From: [Pseudomonas] carboxydohydrogena
GTDB lineage: Bacteria; Pseudomonadota; Alphaproteobacteria; Rhizobiales; Xanthobacteraceae
NCBI RefSeq assembly: GCF_029030725.1
Contig: NZ_CP113162.1
Coordinates: 990,501 to 1,054,500, forward strand
Length of the DNA: 64,000 nt
Direction of reading: 5' to 3'
Part shown: positions 8,948 to 18,323 of the stretch, piece by piece
How the letters are laid out: each line of letters opens with the position of its first letter
Numbering within the stretch: the first letter of the stretch is position 1
The notes under the pieces: generated by a model
Seen by the model: the letters and a program-made list of their open reading frames with translations, nothing else
The model's database searches: none
What the model was told of the DNA's origin: nothing
Made by a program: the position numbers and the translations under genes

Positions 8948-8970
8948 ATTGACTGAACGGTTTGGTCAAT
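8948..8970. promoter_or_regulatory. TetR operator 2 (imperfect palindrome)
   Basis: ATTGACTGAAC-G-GTTTGGTCAAT, centre 8959, repeats operator 1 with two arm mismatches. The centres are 33 bp apart, close to three helical turns, so two dimers could sit on the same DNA face. Confidence 0.75.
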
Positions 8971-8985
8971 GAAAGGCTCTCCCAG

Positions 8986-10221
8986 ATGGCCCCTCGTGAG
9001 CAATCTGCTGTCCGCAAGGCCGACATCGAGACAGATGAAGGCGCAACGCCTGCATCGAACTCTGTCCGCCCCCGGCTAGAGGATGTGACCGCACGCCGCA
9101 CCACGGAAAGCCCCGACACCGCAGCCGATGCCCCGGCTGCGGCGGGCTCCCGCTGGGCGCGACTGGGCCGCCGCCAGAAAATTTTCGCAGGACTCGGAGC
9201 CGTGGCCGCGATCGCGCTGGCCGTGTTCGGCATCCACTATTTTCTGGTTGGCCGCTTCATGATTTCCACCGACGACGCCTATGTCCGCGCCAACAACACG
9301 ATGCTTGGCGCGCGCGCCTCCGGCTATCTCGCCAAGATCGCGGTCGGCGACAACACCGAGGTCAAGGCGGGCGATCTCCTGTTCCAGATCGACGACGGCG
9401 ATTACAAGATCGCGGTCGACAACGCCCGCGCCAGGATCGCGACGCAGGAAGCCACCATCCAGCGCATCGGCCGTCAGGCGACCGCGCAGGAAAGCGCGGT
9501 CGAGCAGGCGCAGGCGCAACTCGAATCCGCGCAGGCCGCGGCCAAGCGCGCCGAAGCTGATTTCGTCCGCCAGAGCCAGTTGAGCGAGAAAGGCTTTGCC
9601 TCGAAGGCGACCTTCGACCAGTCGCAGGCAACCCGCGACCAGAGCAATGCCGCGGTGCAGGGAGCTCAGGCCAATCTCGACGCCGCGCAGGCGCAGATCG
9701 ATGTCATCAAGGCGCAGCAGGCTGAAGCCGAAGGGCAGCTTGGAGAATTGAAGACCGCGCTGGCGAAGGCCGAACGCGATCTGTCCTTCACCACCATTCG
9801 CGCGCCGATCGACGGTGTGTTCTCCAACCGCCTCGTCAACGAAGGCGACAATATTTCGGTGGGCCAGCGCCTCGCCAACGTCGTGCCCCTCGATGATGTG
9901 TATATCGATGCCAATTTCAAGGAAACCCAACTCGCGCGCATTCGTCCCGGCCAGCCGGTTCACATCAGCGTCGATGCGGTGAAGGGTCGCGACATCGTCG
10001 GCACCGTCGAGAGCCTGTCGCCCGCGTCGGGCTCGGTATTCACGCTGCTGCCGCCGGACAATGCCACCGGCAACTTCACCAAGATCGTGCAGCGCCTGCC
10101 GGTTCGCGTCCGCGTGCCGAAAACGGTCGCGCATGAAAATCTTCTGCGCGCCGGTATGTCGGTCGAAGTCGAGGTCGATACCCGGAAGCCTGCCAAACAG
10201 GCTATCGCCAGAACAGAGTAG
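8986..10221 (+). CDS. emrA: HlyD/EmrA-type membrane fusion protein of efflux pump
   Basis: This 411-residue periplasmic adaptor bridges an inner-membrane exporter to an outer-membrane channel. A cytoplasmic N-terminus of about 60 residues precedes one membrane helix (about 67-88, KIFAGLGAVAAIALAVFGI). The lipoyl/biotinyl half DDAYVRANNTMLGARASGY, a long Ala/Gln-rich coiled coil (about 145-250) and a beta-barrel domain with TTIRAPIDGVFSNRLVNEGD follow. ATG 8986 is preferred over TTG 8962, which lies inside operator 2; GAAAGG sits 9 bases before it. It pairs with the DHA2 transporter 18 bases downstream. Confidence 0.9.
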   Translation: MAPREQSAVRKADIETDEGATPASNSVRPRLEDVTARRTTESPDTAADAPAAAGSRWARLGRRQKIFAGLGAVAAIALAVFGIHYFLVGRFMISTDDAYVRANNTMLGARASGYLAKIAVGDNTEVKAGDLLFQIDDGDYKIAVDNARARIATQEATIQRIGRQATAQESAVEQAQAQLESAQAAAKRAEADFVRQSQLSEKGFASKATFDQSQATRDQSNAAVQGAQANLDAAQAQIDVIKAQQAEAEGQLGELKTALAKAERDLSFTTIRAPIDGVFSNRLVNEGDNISVGQRLANVVPLDDVYIDANFKETQLARIRPGQPVHISVDAVKGRDIVGTVESLSPASGSVFTLLPPDNATGNFTKIVQRLPVRVRVPKTVAHENLLRAGMSVEVEVDTRKPAKQAIARTE

Positions 10222-10239
10222 CACTCACGGAATTCGCGC

Positions 10240-11826
10240 ATGAGCGCAGCATCCGGAACCATAGGATCGATACCAGCCGCCACGCCCGCTTCGGAGACCG
10301 TGGCGCCGCGCCGCATGATCGCGTTCCTGATCATGATCTTCGGCATGTTCATGTCGATCCTGGACATCCAGATCGTGTCGGCGTCGTTGTCCGAAATTCA
10401 GGCCGGCCTGTCGGCGTCCGCGACCGAAGTGTCGTGGGTGCAGACCGCGTATCTGATCGCGGAAGTGATCGCGATCCCGTTGTCGGGATTCCTGTCGCGC
10501 GCATTTGGCACGAGGCTGTTGTTCGCGATCTCCGCGGCTGGCTTCACCATCTCCAGTTTCATGTGCGGCCTGACCTCGACCATCGACGAGATGATCCTGT
10601 GGCGCGCGGTGCAGGGTTTCCTCGGCGCGGGCATGATCCCGACCGTGTTCGCCTCCGCCTACACGGTGTTTCCGCGCAGCAAGCTGTCGATCGTCACGCC
10701 CGCGATCGGACTTGTCGCAACGCTCGCGCCGACCATTGGGCCTACGGTTGGCGGCTACATCACGGATGCGGCGTCGTGGCACTGGCTGTTCTTCATCAAC
10801 GTGGTGCCGGGCATATTGGTGACGCTCGGCGTACTCGCGCTGGTCGATTTCGACCAGCCGAACTTCGCCTTGCTCGACAAATTCGACTGGTTCGGTTTCG
10901 CGGCGATGGCGGGTTTTCTCGGCTCGCTCGAATATGTGCTGGAGGAGGGGCCGCAATATCAATGGTTCGAGGACGAGTCGGTCGCTATCATGGGCGTCGT
11001 CTGCGCGATTTCCACAGTGGCGTTCTTCTACCGGGTGTTGACCGCGAAAGAGCCGATCGTCGATATCCGCGCCTTCACCGATCGCAATTTCGCGGTCGGC
11101 AGCATCTTCTCTTTTTGCGTCGGCATCGGCCTTTACGGCATGACGTATATTTATCCGCGCTATCTCGCCGAGATCCGCGGCTATAACCCGCTGATGATCG
11201 GCGAGACGATGTTCGTCTCCGGTCTTGCGATGTTTATGACCGCGCCGCTGGTCGGGCGGCTGATGAACAAGGTCGATCCGCGCTATATGATCGGCGTCGG
11301 CCTGCTCGTGTTCGCGCTCAGCACATGGCAGATGACGTGGATCACGTCGCAATATGATTTCTACGAGTTGCTGTGGCCGCAGATTTTCCGCGGGCTCGGC
11401 ATCATGCTGGCGATGATCCCGGTCAACAACATCGCGCTGGGCACGCTGGCTCCTGAGCGCATGAAGAATGCCTCGGGACTGTTCAACCTCACCCGCAACA
11501 TGGGCGGCGCGGTCGGGCTAGCCCTCATCAACACGGTTCTGAACGACCGCACCGATCTTCACATCTCCCGTCTGCATGACGTCGTGAACTGGGGCAACGC
11601 CAGCGCGGTGGACATGCTGAACACGCTGACGCAGCGTTTTCAGGGAATGGGCGATGCGCAATTGATGGCCTTGAAGGTGTTGTGGCAGCGCGTGCATCAG
11701 CAGGCGTCGGTGATGGCCTATGCGGATGCTTTCTACCTGCTGACGATTTTCTATATCGGATTGAGTCTGCTCGTCGTCGTGGTGAAGCGGCCGAAGCCCG
11801 GCGCCGGAGCTGGCGCGGGGCATTAA
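10240..11826 (+). CDS. emrB: DHA2-family MFS multidrug exporter (EmrB-like)
   Basis: This 528-residue membrane protein has about 14 hydrophobic helices, the number typical of the DHA2 drug:H+ antiporter family. Helix 1 (LIMIFGMFMSILDIQIVSASL) holds the family motif with Asp, and RAVQGFLGAGMIPTVF and GPTVGGYITDAASWHWLFFINV correspond to DHA2 motifs B and C. It should export toxic compounds through the EmrA-like adaptor and an outer-membrane TolC-type channel encoded elsewhere. Regulation by the divergent TetR protein is inferred from the twin operators. Confidence 0.92.
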   Translation: MSAASGTIGSIPAATPASETVAPRRMIAFLIMIFGMFMSILDIQIVSASLSEIQAGLSASATEVSWVQTAYLIAEVIAIPLSGFLSRAFGTRLLFAISAAGFTISSFMCGLTSTIDEMILWRAVQGFLGAGMIPTVFASAYTVFPRSKLSIVTPAIGLVATLAPTIGPTVGGYITDAASWHWLFFINVVPGILVTLGVLALVDFDQPNFALLDKFDWFGFAAMAGFLGSLEYVLEEGPQYQWFEDESVAIMGVVCAISTVAFFYRVLTAKEPIVDIRAFTDRNFAVGSIFSFCVGIGLYGMTYIYPRYLAEIRGYNPLMIGETMFVSGLAMFMTAPLVGRLMNKVDPRYMIGVGLLVFALSTWQMTWITSQYDFYELLWPQIFRGLGIMLAMIPVNNIALGTLAPERMKNASGLFNLTRNMGGAVGLALINTVLNDRTDLHISRLHDVVNWGNASAVDMLNTLTQRFQGMGDAQLMALKVLWQRVHQQASVMAYADAFYLLTIFYIGLSLLVVVVKRPKPGAGAGAGH

Positions 11827-11842
11827 ACTCTTCCCATAAGGC

Positions 11843-11874
11843 GAAGGGCCCGGTGCGGTTGCGCCGGACCCTTC
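11843..11874. terminator. Rho-independent-type hairpin between emrB and rnpB
   Basis: GAAGGGCCCGGTGC pairs with GCGCCGGACCCTTC around GGTT, with two G-T pairs. It follows the efflux operon and also lies past the 3' end of rnpB on the other strand, so it may serve both. There is no T-run on the plus side. A second small hairpin (CATCGC/GCGATG) follows at 11881-11896. Confidence 0.6.
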
Positions 11875-11900
11875 ATGGATCATCGCTTGCGCGATGCGGA

Positions 11901-12326
11901 TGTCAGCCAGCCTGTAAGCCGGGTTCTGTAGGGCCTGCATGGTTTGCACCACGCAGACGTGACGGCCATTCCTCTGGGACGCGGATTGCTCCGCGCCTCT
12001 GGCAACCTACCCGGATGGCGGGCCCGACACGGCCCCGCGGAGTTATCGTCCAAGGACGAACTGTCCGCTATGCCATCCCTATTCGGTCTTGCTCCCGGTG
12101 GGGTTTGCCATGCCGTTGCCGTTGCCGGAAACGCGGTGCGCTCTTACCGCACCTTTTCACCCTTACCGCGCGCTCCTTGCGGAGGCGGGGCGGTTCGTTC
12201 TCTGTGGCACTTTCCCTGAAGTCGCCTTCGCCGGACGTTATCCGGCACCGTATGTCGATGGAGCCCGGACTTTCCTCCCTTGCGACCTTTCGATCCTGCA
12301 AGAGCGGCCGTCCGGCCGACTGACGC
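11901..12326 (-). ncRNA. rnpB: RNase P RNA
   Basis: Read on the minus strand, the segment contains the near-universal RNase P core GAGGAAAGTCCGGGCTC (plus positions 12261-12277) close to the 5' end, ACAGAGAACGAACC-type core in the middle (around 12190-12210), and ACAGAACCCGGCTTACAGGC (plus about 11911-11930) at the 3' end. These pair to form the P4 core. The length of about 426 nt fits alphaproteobacterial A-type RNA. It is the catalytic RNA that matures tRNA 5' ends. Ends are estimated to within about 10 bases. Open frames running through it are artefacts. Confidence 0.95.
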
Positions 12327-12330
12327 TGAC

Positions 12331-12359
12331 CACATGGCGGTTTCGGCTACCGGCGTCAA
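12331..12359 (-). promoter_or_regulatory. Candidate rnpB promoter
   Basis: On the minus strand TTGACG (12359-12354) is followed after 17 bases by CATGTG, placing a start near the deduced RNA 5' end. The -10 element is weak. Confidence 0.4.
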
Positions 12360-12407
12360 GCCGCGTACGGATTGCGTGACAGGCGAGGTTAAGGCCGCGC
12401 AAAGACC

Positions 12408-13181
12408 TCAGGCGACCGGCGAGGCGTCCGGCAGGGTTTCGAGCAGGTTCTGCAACGTCGTCAGCGTCGACTGGTCCGCGATGCCGTCGATGCGCTCGGG
12501 GCGGAAATGGCGCTGGAATGCCGCCACCGCGTCCATCGTCACGCCGTCATACTGACCGCTCGGCAGGACAGGGTAGCCGTAACGAACCAGTGCGCGCTGC
12601 AACGCCATGATCTCGTCGCTGGTGGTTCCCAGAAACTTGCGATCGCTGTGCGTGAGCGGGGTTGGCTCGACCCAGTGGCCGACGCCGGAATCGGCCAGCA
12701 GCCGCCATGGAAATTTCTCGCCGGGGTCTTTCTTGCGTGCAGGTGACACATCGGAGTGCGCCAGCACGCGATGCCTTGGCAATTTCCGCCGCAGCATGAT
12801 GCCCTTGCACAGCGCGATCACCGCCGCGACCTGGCGTAAGGGGAAGTCCGGATAGCCCAGATCATGGCCGGGATTGACGATCTCGATGCCGATCGAGGCG
12901 GAATTGACATCGCTGTCGCCATCCCATGACGCCGTGCCCGCATGCCAGGCGCGGTGGGACTCCCGGACGCACTGGATAATGTTGCCGTCTTCCATCACGA
13001 CATAATGCGCTGAGACTTCGGTGCCGGCGGTGCACAACCGCTTCAGCGCGCTCGAAGCATCGGACATGCCCGTGTAGTGCAGCACGATCATATCGGGTTG
13101 GCGTCCGCCCTTGCGGTCATTGAAGTTCGGGGACGGCCGTACGTCGAAGACGACGGACGAATCCGGAGTAAAGCTCACCAT
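12408..13181 (-). CDS. N-acetylmuramoyl-L-alanine amidase (AmiD-like) with peptidoglycan-binding domain
   Basis: The Amidase_2 domain carries the zinc-binding pattern: His in MIVLHYTGM, then HAGTASW, and His/Asp in LAHSDVSPARKKDPGEKFPW. A C-terminal PG_binding_1 domain (LMALQRALVRYG-like region, then VTMDAVAAFQRHFRPE) completes it. It cleaves the amide between MurNAc and the stem peptide, in cell-wall recycling or remodelling. The start is uncertain: ATG 13181 (257 aa) gives a compact family-like N-terminus, while ATGs at 13262 and 13295 would add 27-38 unconserved-looking residues. No signal peptide is evident with any start. It is divergent from the dcw cluster. Confidence 0.87.
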   Translation of the reverse strand: MVSFTPDSSVVFDVRPSPNFNDRKGGRQPDMIVLHYTGMSDASSALKRLCTAGTEVSAHYVVMEDGNIIQCVRESHRAWHAGTASWDGDSDVNSASIGIEIVNPGHDLGYPDFPLRQVAAVIALCKGIMLRRKLPRHRVLAHSDVSPARKKDPGEKFPWRLLADSGVGHWVEPTPLTHSDRKFLGTTSDEIMALQRALVRYGYPVLPSGQYDGVTMDAVAAFQRHFRPERIDGIADQSTLTTLQNLLETLPDASPVA

Positions 13182-13659
13182 ATCGTCTTGCGACCCAAGG
13201 GGGGATGCCAACCGTTCGCGGCGTGCGGCGAATCCAGCAGATGCGAACGACTCAAACGACATGTGACAACCAAACGAGGCAGGACCGCGACGCATTCAGC
13301 GGCACCGTCAGTATCGCGCTCCCGGAACACGAGGTGCAATCTTTGGGTTCCGTTTATCCACACCCGAGCCGGAGAGCGGCGAACGCCCGATTGAAGGCCG
13401 TTATGGCGCTCATCAACCATTCCTTAACGATAATTACCGCTACTGAAGGGTGAAGAACCGCGCCCGATTTGTGCCCAATCGCGGTTCCCCCGGTGCGCTT
13501 ACCCATGGCCGACTCTCGCCATACAGACGGAACTCCGCTCATGACGACGCTGCGCCGCGGATTTCCGGCAGGCGGGGCATTGCGCGCGCGCGTGGAAACG
13601 GGCGGAAGGCGGAATCGTTATCGGGCAGGGGACGATCGGAATCCGGTGAGGAGCGCGGC
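13182..13659. promoter_or_regulatory. Intergenic promoter region of the dcw cluster
   Basis: This gap before rsmH holds a perfect DnaA-box consensus (13354-13362), an AT-richer stretch around CCTTAACGATAATTACC (about 13427-13443) and GC-rich leader. I see no MraZ-like gene although mraZ often precedes rsmH; the plus-strand frame open from 13450 gives a low-complexity, unrecognisable peptide joined to RsmH. Confidence 0.45.
13354..13362 (+). promoter_or_regulatory. DnaA box (TTATCCACA)
   Basis: This is an exact match to the strong DnaA-box consensus, located in the shared upstream region of rsmH and the divergent amidase. It might couple cell-wall and division gene expression to the replication initiator; function is not shown. 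Confidence 0.5.
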
Positions 13660-14661
13660 ATGAGCACGGCCTCTTCCCGCCACATCTCCGTTCTCGGCCG
13701 CGAGGCGGTCGAGTTCCTCGCGCCGCGTGATGGTGGCGTTTATGTGGACGCGACCTTCGGCGCGGGCGGCTACAGCAAACGCATTCTCGAAGCCGCAGGC
13801 ACCCGTGTCATCGGCATCGACCGTGACCGCACCGCGGTGGCCGAGGCGTTCGATCTGGTCGAACGCGCGGAAGGCCGCCTGACGGTGGTGCAGGACCGGT
13901 TTTCCAATCTCGCCGAGGTCTGCGCGGCGGAAGGAGCGCCGCAGGTCGACGGCATCGTGATGGACATCGGCGTGTCGTCGATGCAGCTCGACCGGGCGGA
14001 GCGTGGCTTTTCGTTCCGCCATGACGGGCCGCTCGACATGCGCATGGGGCAGGACGGCGCGAGTGCCGCCGACGTGGTCGCGGTGGCCTCGGAAAAGGAT
14101 CTTGCCAACATCATCTACATCTTCGGCGAGGAACGGCACTCCCGCGCCGTGGCGCGCGCCATCGTCAAGGCGCGGCAGGAAAATCCGATCGTCACCACCA
14201 AGGTGCTGGCCGACATCGTGTCGAGCGTCGTGCGGGCGCGCCCGAACGAGATTCATCCTGCGACCCGCACGTTTCAGGCGCTGCGGATTTTCGTCAACGA
14301 GGAACTGGATGAATTGCAGACCGCGCTGCATGCCTCCGAGCGCGCGCTCAAGCCGGGCGGCAGGCTGGTGGTGGTGTCGTTCCATTCGCTGGAAGATCGC
14401 ATCGTCAAGAACTTCCTCGCTGCCCGCGCCAAGCAGGGCGGCGGTTCGCGCCATTTGCCGGAAGTCGAGCAGGCCGCGCCGAGCTTCGAGATTTTGACCA
14501 AGCGGCCGGTGGTCGCCAACGACAACGAGACGGCGGCCAATCCGCGCGCCCGCTCCGCGAAGCTGCGCGCGGCGCAGCGCACCGCCAATCCCTCGCATCA
14601 TGAGGATACGACGTTCGACTGGCCGACCCTGCGCTCGGTGATGAAGGGGGGGCGGTCTTGA
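13660..14661 (+). CDS. rsmH: 16S rRNA m4C1402 methyltransferase RsmH (MraW)
   Basis: This 333-residue SAM-dependent methyltransferase modifies N4 of C1402 in 16S rRNA. The N-terminus [15 protein letters not shown], the SAM loop [15 protein letters not shown] (about 29-43), GIDRDRTAV, and [18 protein letters not shown] and [18 protein letters not shown] are RsmH signatures. ATG 13660 follows a GAGGAG ribosome-binding site; the frame is open to 13450 but the extra 70 residues are not family-like. It is the first gene of the dcw cluster, overlapping ftsL by four bases. Confidence 0.95.
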   Translation: MSTASSRHISVLGREAVEFLAPRDGGVYVDATFGAGGYSKRILEAAGTRVIGIDRDRTAVAEAFDLVERAEGRLTVVQDRFSNLAEVCAAEGAPQVDGIVMDIGVSSMQLDRAERGFSFRHDGPLDMRMGQDGASAADVVAVASEKDLANIIYIFGEERHSRAVARAIVKARQENPIVTTKVLADIVSSVVRARPNEIHPATRTFQALRIFVNEELDELQTALHASERALKPGGRLVVVSFHSLEDRIVKNFLAARAKQGGGSRHLPEVEQAAPSFEILTKRPVVANDNETAANPRARSAKLRAAQRTANPSHHEDTTFDWPTLRSVMKGGRS

Positions 14662-15068
14662 GGGTCATCCATTTCCTCGTCATTTGCGCGCTGGTGATCT
14701 CGGCGGCCTATGTCTATCGCATCAAGATGGACTCGACCGTGCGCACCGAGCGCGTGCTGCGGCTGCGTGCCGATATTCGCGAGGAGCGCAACAAGATCGC
14801 GGCGCTACGTGCGGAATGGGCCAAGCTGTCGTCGCCCGCGCGATTGCAGGGGCTGGTGGAGCGTCACCTCCAGCTTCGGCCGATCGAGGCCAACCAGTTT
14901 GACTCCCTGAAGAACCTGCCGCCGCGCCCGCCGAGCTACATCAAGCCGAACGATCCCGATCCGATCGGCGCGATGATCGATGTCGTCAGTCCGGATGAAG
15001 CGACAGGCTCGATCCCTGCGCCCGCACCGGCGCCGTCTTCATCCGCAGCCACGGGAGGCGCGCAATGA
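14658..15068 (+). CDS. ftsL: Cell division protein FtsL-like
   Basis: This 136-residue bitopic protein has one N-terminal membrane helix ([18 protein letters not shown]), an Arg/Glu-rich leucine-zipper-like coiled coil (about 25-70) and a Pro/Ala-rich periplasmic tail. Position between rsmH and ftsI is the classical ftsL site, which matters because FtsL sequences are poorly conserved. The start appears to be TTG at 14658, overlapping the rsmH stop (TTGA), preceded by a G-rich stretch; no ATG or better GTG start lies near. It should bridge FtsQ and FtsWI in the divisome. Confidence 0.82.
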   Translation: MRVIHFLVICALVISAAYVYRIKMDSTVRTERVLRLRADIREERNKIAALRAEWAKLSSPARLQGLVERHLQLRPIEANQFDSLKNLPPRPPSYIKPNDPDPIGAMIDVVSPDEATGSIPAPAPAPSSSAATGGAQ

Positions 15069-16804
15069 GCGACGGCGTTTCCGTGACCCCGGCCGAGCCG
15101 CTGCGCCAGCGGCTGATCCGCAAATTGCTGTATGGCAATGTCGACCGCGCCGCCAAGGCGCGCGCGCGCGTCGGACTTGCGATGCTGGCGTTCTCGGCGG
15201 TCTTTGCGGTCATTGCGCTGCGGCTCGTGATGTACGGCGTGATGGGCGACACCCATAATGGACGCCGTGGCGGCGCGCAGGACGCGGTCGCGACCGCGCG
15301 ACCCGATATTCTGGACCGCAACGGCGAAATCCTCGCGACCGACATCAAGGCGGCCTCGCTTTATGCCGAACCGCGCAAGCTCATCGACAAGGATGAGGCC
15401 ATCGAGCTTCTGACGGCGACGCTGCCCGATCTCGATCCCGGCGAAGTGCGCGACCGGCTGTCGTCGCGCAAGGGCTTCGTCTGGCTCAAGCGCGAACTGA
15501 CGCCGAAGCAGCAGCGGGACGTGTTCAAGCTCGGCCTGCCGGGCGTGGGCTTCCTGCGCGAGAACAAGCGCGTCTATCCGACCGGCCGCGACGTCTCCCA
15601 CCTGATCGGTCTTGTGAACATCGACAATCAGGGCATCGCCGGCATGGAGAAGTGGCTCGATGGCAACGGCCTCGCCGATCTGCATCGGGCGGGCTTCGCC
15701 ACCGACCGCCAGCAAGAGCCGATCGAATTGGCTGTCGATCTGCGTGTCGAGCACGCGCTGCGCGACGAACTGGTGAAGGCCAAGGAGAAATTCCACGCCA
15801 AGGCGGCCTCCGGCATCGTCAGCAATGTTCATACCGGCGAAATCGTCGCGATGGTGTCGCTGCCGGATTTCGATCCGAACAACCCGAAGGAAGCCAACGA
15901 TCCCGACCGGATCAACCGCCTGACCACCGGCGTTTATGAAATGGGTTCGACCTTCAAGGCGTTCACGCTGGCGATGGCGCTGGATTCCGGCAAGACCACG
16001 CTGAATTCGATGTGGGACGTGCGTGCCCCGCTGCAATATGGCCGCTTCCGGATTCATGACGATCATCCGCTCGGCCGCGCGATCAACACCAAGGAGGTCT
16101 TCACCTATTCCTCCAACATCGGCGCGGCGCGCATCGCGCTGTCGCAGGGCATCGAGGCGCACAAGGCGTTTCTCGCCAAGATGGGACAGTTGACGCGGCT
16201 GCGCACCGAACTGCCGGAAAGCGCCTCGCCGATCCTGCCGCGGCACTGGGGCGAATTGAATACCGTGACCATCGCTTTCGGTCACGGCATCGCGGTCGCG
16301 CCTTTGCAGGCGGTGATGGGCATCGACGCGCTGGTGAACGGCGGTTATCTCATTCCGCCGACTTTCCTCAAGCGCACCCAGGCTGACGCGATGAAGCTCG
16401 CCAGGCGCGTCATCAAGCCGGAAACCAGCGACAAGATGCGTTTCCTGATGCGGCTGAACGCCGAGGTCGGAACCGCCCGCAAGGCGGACGTGCCGGGCTA
16501 TTATATCGGCGGCAAGACCGGCACCGCCGAGAAGGTCATCAACGGCCGCTATGCCAAGAAGAAGGTGCTGAACGCCTTCACGGCGATCATGCCCGCCGAT
16601 AATCCGCAATATCAGTTGCTTGTGATGCTGGATGAGCCGCAGGCGCTGCCCGAAACCCATGGGTTCATTACTTCGGGCTGGAACGCCGTGCCGACCGGTG
16701 GCAAGGTGATCGCGCGGATCGCGCCGCTTCTGGGTATCAAGCCGCGCTTCGATTTGCCGCCGTCCGAGCGCCTTATTCTTGCGACATCGAGGGAGAATCG
16801 GTAA
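15065..16804 (+). CDS. ftsI: Penicillin-binding protein FtsI (PBP3), septal transpeptidase
   Basis: This 579-residue division transpeptidase cross-links septal peptidoglycan with FtsW. A cytoplasmic N-terminus and one membrane helix ([23 protein letters not shown], about 38-60) precede the PBP dimerisation domain ([15 protein letters not shown]). The catalytic domain has all three penicillin-binding motifs: Ser295-T-F-K in [14 protein letters not shown] in YSSNIGAAR, and Lys484-T-G-T in [10 protein letters not shown]. It overlaps ftsL by four bases (ATGA). Confidence 0.96.
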   Translation: MSDGVSVTPAEPLRQRLIRKLLYGNVDRAAKARARVGLAMLAFSAVFAVIALRLVMYGVMGDTHNGRRGGAQDAVATARPDILDRNGEILATDIKAASLYAEPRKLIDKDEAIELLTATLPDLDPGEVRDRLSSRKGFVWLKRELTPKQQRDVFKLGLPGVGFLRENKRVYPTGRDVSHLIGLVNIDNQGIAGMEKWLDGNGLADLHRAGFATDRQQEPIELAVDLRVEHALRDELVKAKEKFHAKAASGIVSNVHTGEIVAMVSLPDFDPNNPKEANDPDRINRLTTGVYEMGSTFKAFTLAMALDSGKTTLNSMWDVRAPLQYGRFRIHDDHPLGRAINTKEVFTYSSNIGAARIALSQGIEAHKAFLAKMGQLTRLRTELPESASPILPRHWGELNTVTIAFGHGIAVAPLQAVMGIDALVNGGYLIPPTFLKRTQADAMKLARRVIKPETSDKMRFLMRLNAEVGTARKADVPGYYIGGKTGTAEKVINGRYAKKKVLNAFTAIMPADNPQYQLLVMLDEPQALPETHGFITSGWNAVPTGGKVIARIAPLLGIKPRFDLPPSERLILATSRENR

Positions 16805-16880
16805 GCGCAACGGGTTGCCGCCCGCCTTTGGCTAGGGGAGTGGATTTGGACATCCGCGACCTTCGGACCACCAGGATCCC

Positions 16881-18323
16881 ATGAAACTACGCGAACTTTT
16901 CAGCGGTGATGCCGCTTTCGACCAGCAAACAAGTGAGCTTGCGGTGGCGGGACTGGCCGTGGACAGCCGCGCCGTGGGGCCGGGCGATGTATTTTTCGCA
17001 CTCGGCGGCAGCAAGACCGATGGCGCACGCTTTATCGATGCGGCCGTTGAGGCTGGAGCCGTCGCGATCGTGGCGGATCACGCGCATTCCGCCGCCGTGC
17101 CTGTCATCGTTACGTCAAATCCGCGCCGGGCGCTGGCGCTGGCCGCCGCCGCCTTTTATCCGCGTCAGCCGCGAACCATCGCAGCGGTCACCGGCACCAG
17201 CGGCAAGACCTCGGTCGCGGCGTTCACGCGGCAATTGTGGGACAGCCTCGGTTATGATGCGGCAAGCCTCGGCACCATCGGCATCGTCTCGCGCCACCGC
17301 AACGTCTACGGCTCGCTGACGACGCCCGATCCTGTGGCGCTGCATCGCGCCCTCGATGAACTGGCGGGCGATGGCGTGACGCATCTCGCGCTGGAGGCAT
17401 CCTCGCACGGTCTCGACCAGCACCGGCTCGACGGCGTGCGGATCGCGGCGGCGGCTTTCACGAACCTGTCGCGCGACCATATGGACTATCATCCGACCGT
17501 CGAACATTACCTCGCGGCCAAGATGCGGTTGTTCACGGAATTGAGTCGTGAGGGCGCGCCCGCGGTAATCGCCGCCGACCATGAACATTCCGCCGCCGTG
17601 ATCGCGGCTGCGCGTGCACGCAGGCTCGATGTGATGACTGTCGGGCGGCGCGGCGAAAGCATCCGGCTCGTCGAGACCGCGATCGACGGCTTCGCGCAGA
17701 TAATGACAGTCGAACATCGCGGGCAGGCGTATCGGTTGCGCCTGCCGCTGGTCGGCGAATTCCAGATCGAGAATGCGCTGGTTGCGGCGGGGTTGGTGAT
17801 CGCCACGGGCGGCGATGCTGCGAGAATCTTCGCGGCGCTGGGAAAGCTCGAAGGCGCGAAAGGGCGGCTCGAATTGATAGGCGAGCGAAACGACGCGCCG
17901 GTGTTCGTTGATTACGCGCACAAGCCCGACGCGCTGATGAAGGCGCTCGAGGCGCTGCGGCCTTACGCGAAAGGTCGTCTTGTCGTGGTGTTCGGCGCGG
18001 GCGGCGACCGCGACGCGGGCAAGCGGCCGTTGATGGGCGCCATCGCCACGCAATATGCCGATGCGGTGATCGTCACCGACGACAATCCGCGCAGCGAAAA
18101 GCCCGCCGCGATCCGTGCCGAAATTCTGGCGGCGGCAAAGGGCGCGAAGGAAATCGGCGACCGGGCGGAAGCGATCCGCTCCGCTGTAGCCTCGCTTCAA
18201 CCGGGTGACGTGTTGCTGATCGCGGGCAAGGGTCACGAGACCGGGCAGATCGTGGGAGATAAAGTGTTGCCGTTCAGCGATCACGAAGCGGCGTTGGCCG
18301 CGCTCGCGGAGCATGCCGCATGA
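16881..18323 (+). CDS. murE: UDP-MurNAc-L-Ala-D-Glu:meso-DAP ligase MurE
   Basis: This 480-residue Mur ligase adds the third stem-peptide residue to UDP-MurNAc-dipeptide in the cytoplasm. Domain order is the Mur N domain ([24 protein letters not shown]), a central ATPase with the P-loop [13 protein letters not shown] (about 102-114) and the C-terminal domain with [11 protein letters not shown] (about 399-409). The DNPR motif indicates meso-diaminopimelate rather than lysine specificity. It overlaps murF by four bases. Confidence 0.96.
   Translation: MKLRELFSGDAAFDQQTSELAVAGLAVDSRAVGPGDVFFALGGSKTDGARFIDAAVEAGAVAIVADHAHSAAVPVIVTSNPRRALALAAAAFYPRQPRTIAAVTGTSGKTSVAAFTRQLWDSLGYDAASLGTIGIVSRHRNVYGSLTTPDPVALHRALDELAGDGVTHLALEASSHGLDQHRLDGVRIAAAAFTNLSRDHMDYHPTVEHYLAAKMRLFTELSREGAPAVIAADHEHSAAVIAAARARRLDVMTVGRRGESIRLVETAIDGFAQIMTVEHRGQAYRLRLPLVGEFQIENALVAAGLVIATGGDAARIFAALGKLEGAKGRLELIGERNDAPVFVDYAHKPDALMKALEALRPYAKGRLVVVFGAGGDRDAGKRPLMGAIATQYADAVIVTDDNPRSEKPAAIRAEILAAAKGAKEIGDRAEAIRSAVASLQPGDVLLIAGKGHETGQIVGDKVLPFSDHEAALAALAEHAA

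Noticed and set aside
11944-12323. Open reading frames through the RNase P RNA region
   Set aside because: The conserved rnpB cores on the minus strand explain this DNA; the translated peptides have no domain and are known artefacts of rnpB.
13427-13443. CtrA-type TTAA-N7-TTAA site before the dcw cluster
   Set aside because: Only one TTAA is present; the second half reads ATTA with wrong spacing.
13450-13659. N-terminal extension of RsmH or a separate gene such as mraZ
   Set aside because: The 70 residues are low complexity and have no MraZ features; a good ribosome-binding site precedes ATG 13660.
14936-16810. Long minus-strand ORF of 624 codons under ftsI
   Set aside because: It is antisense to ftsI, which carries every expected catalytic motif; the peptide has no recognisable domain.
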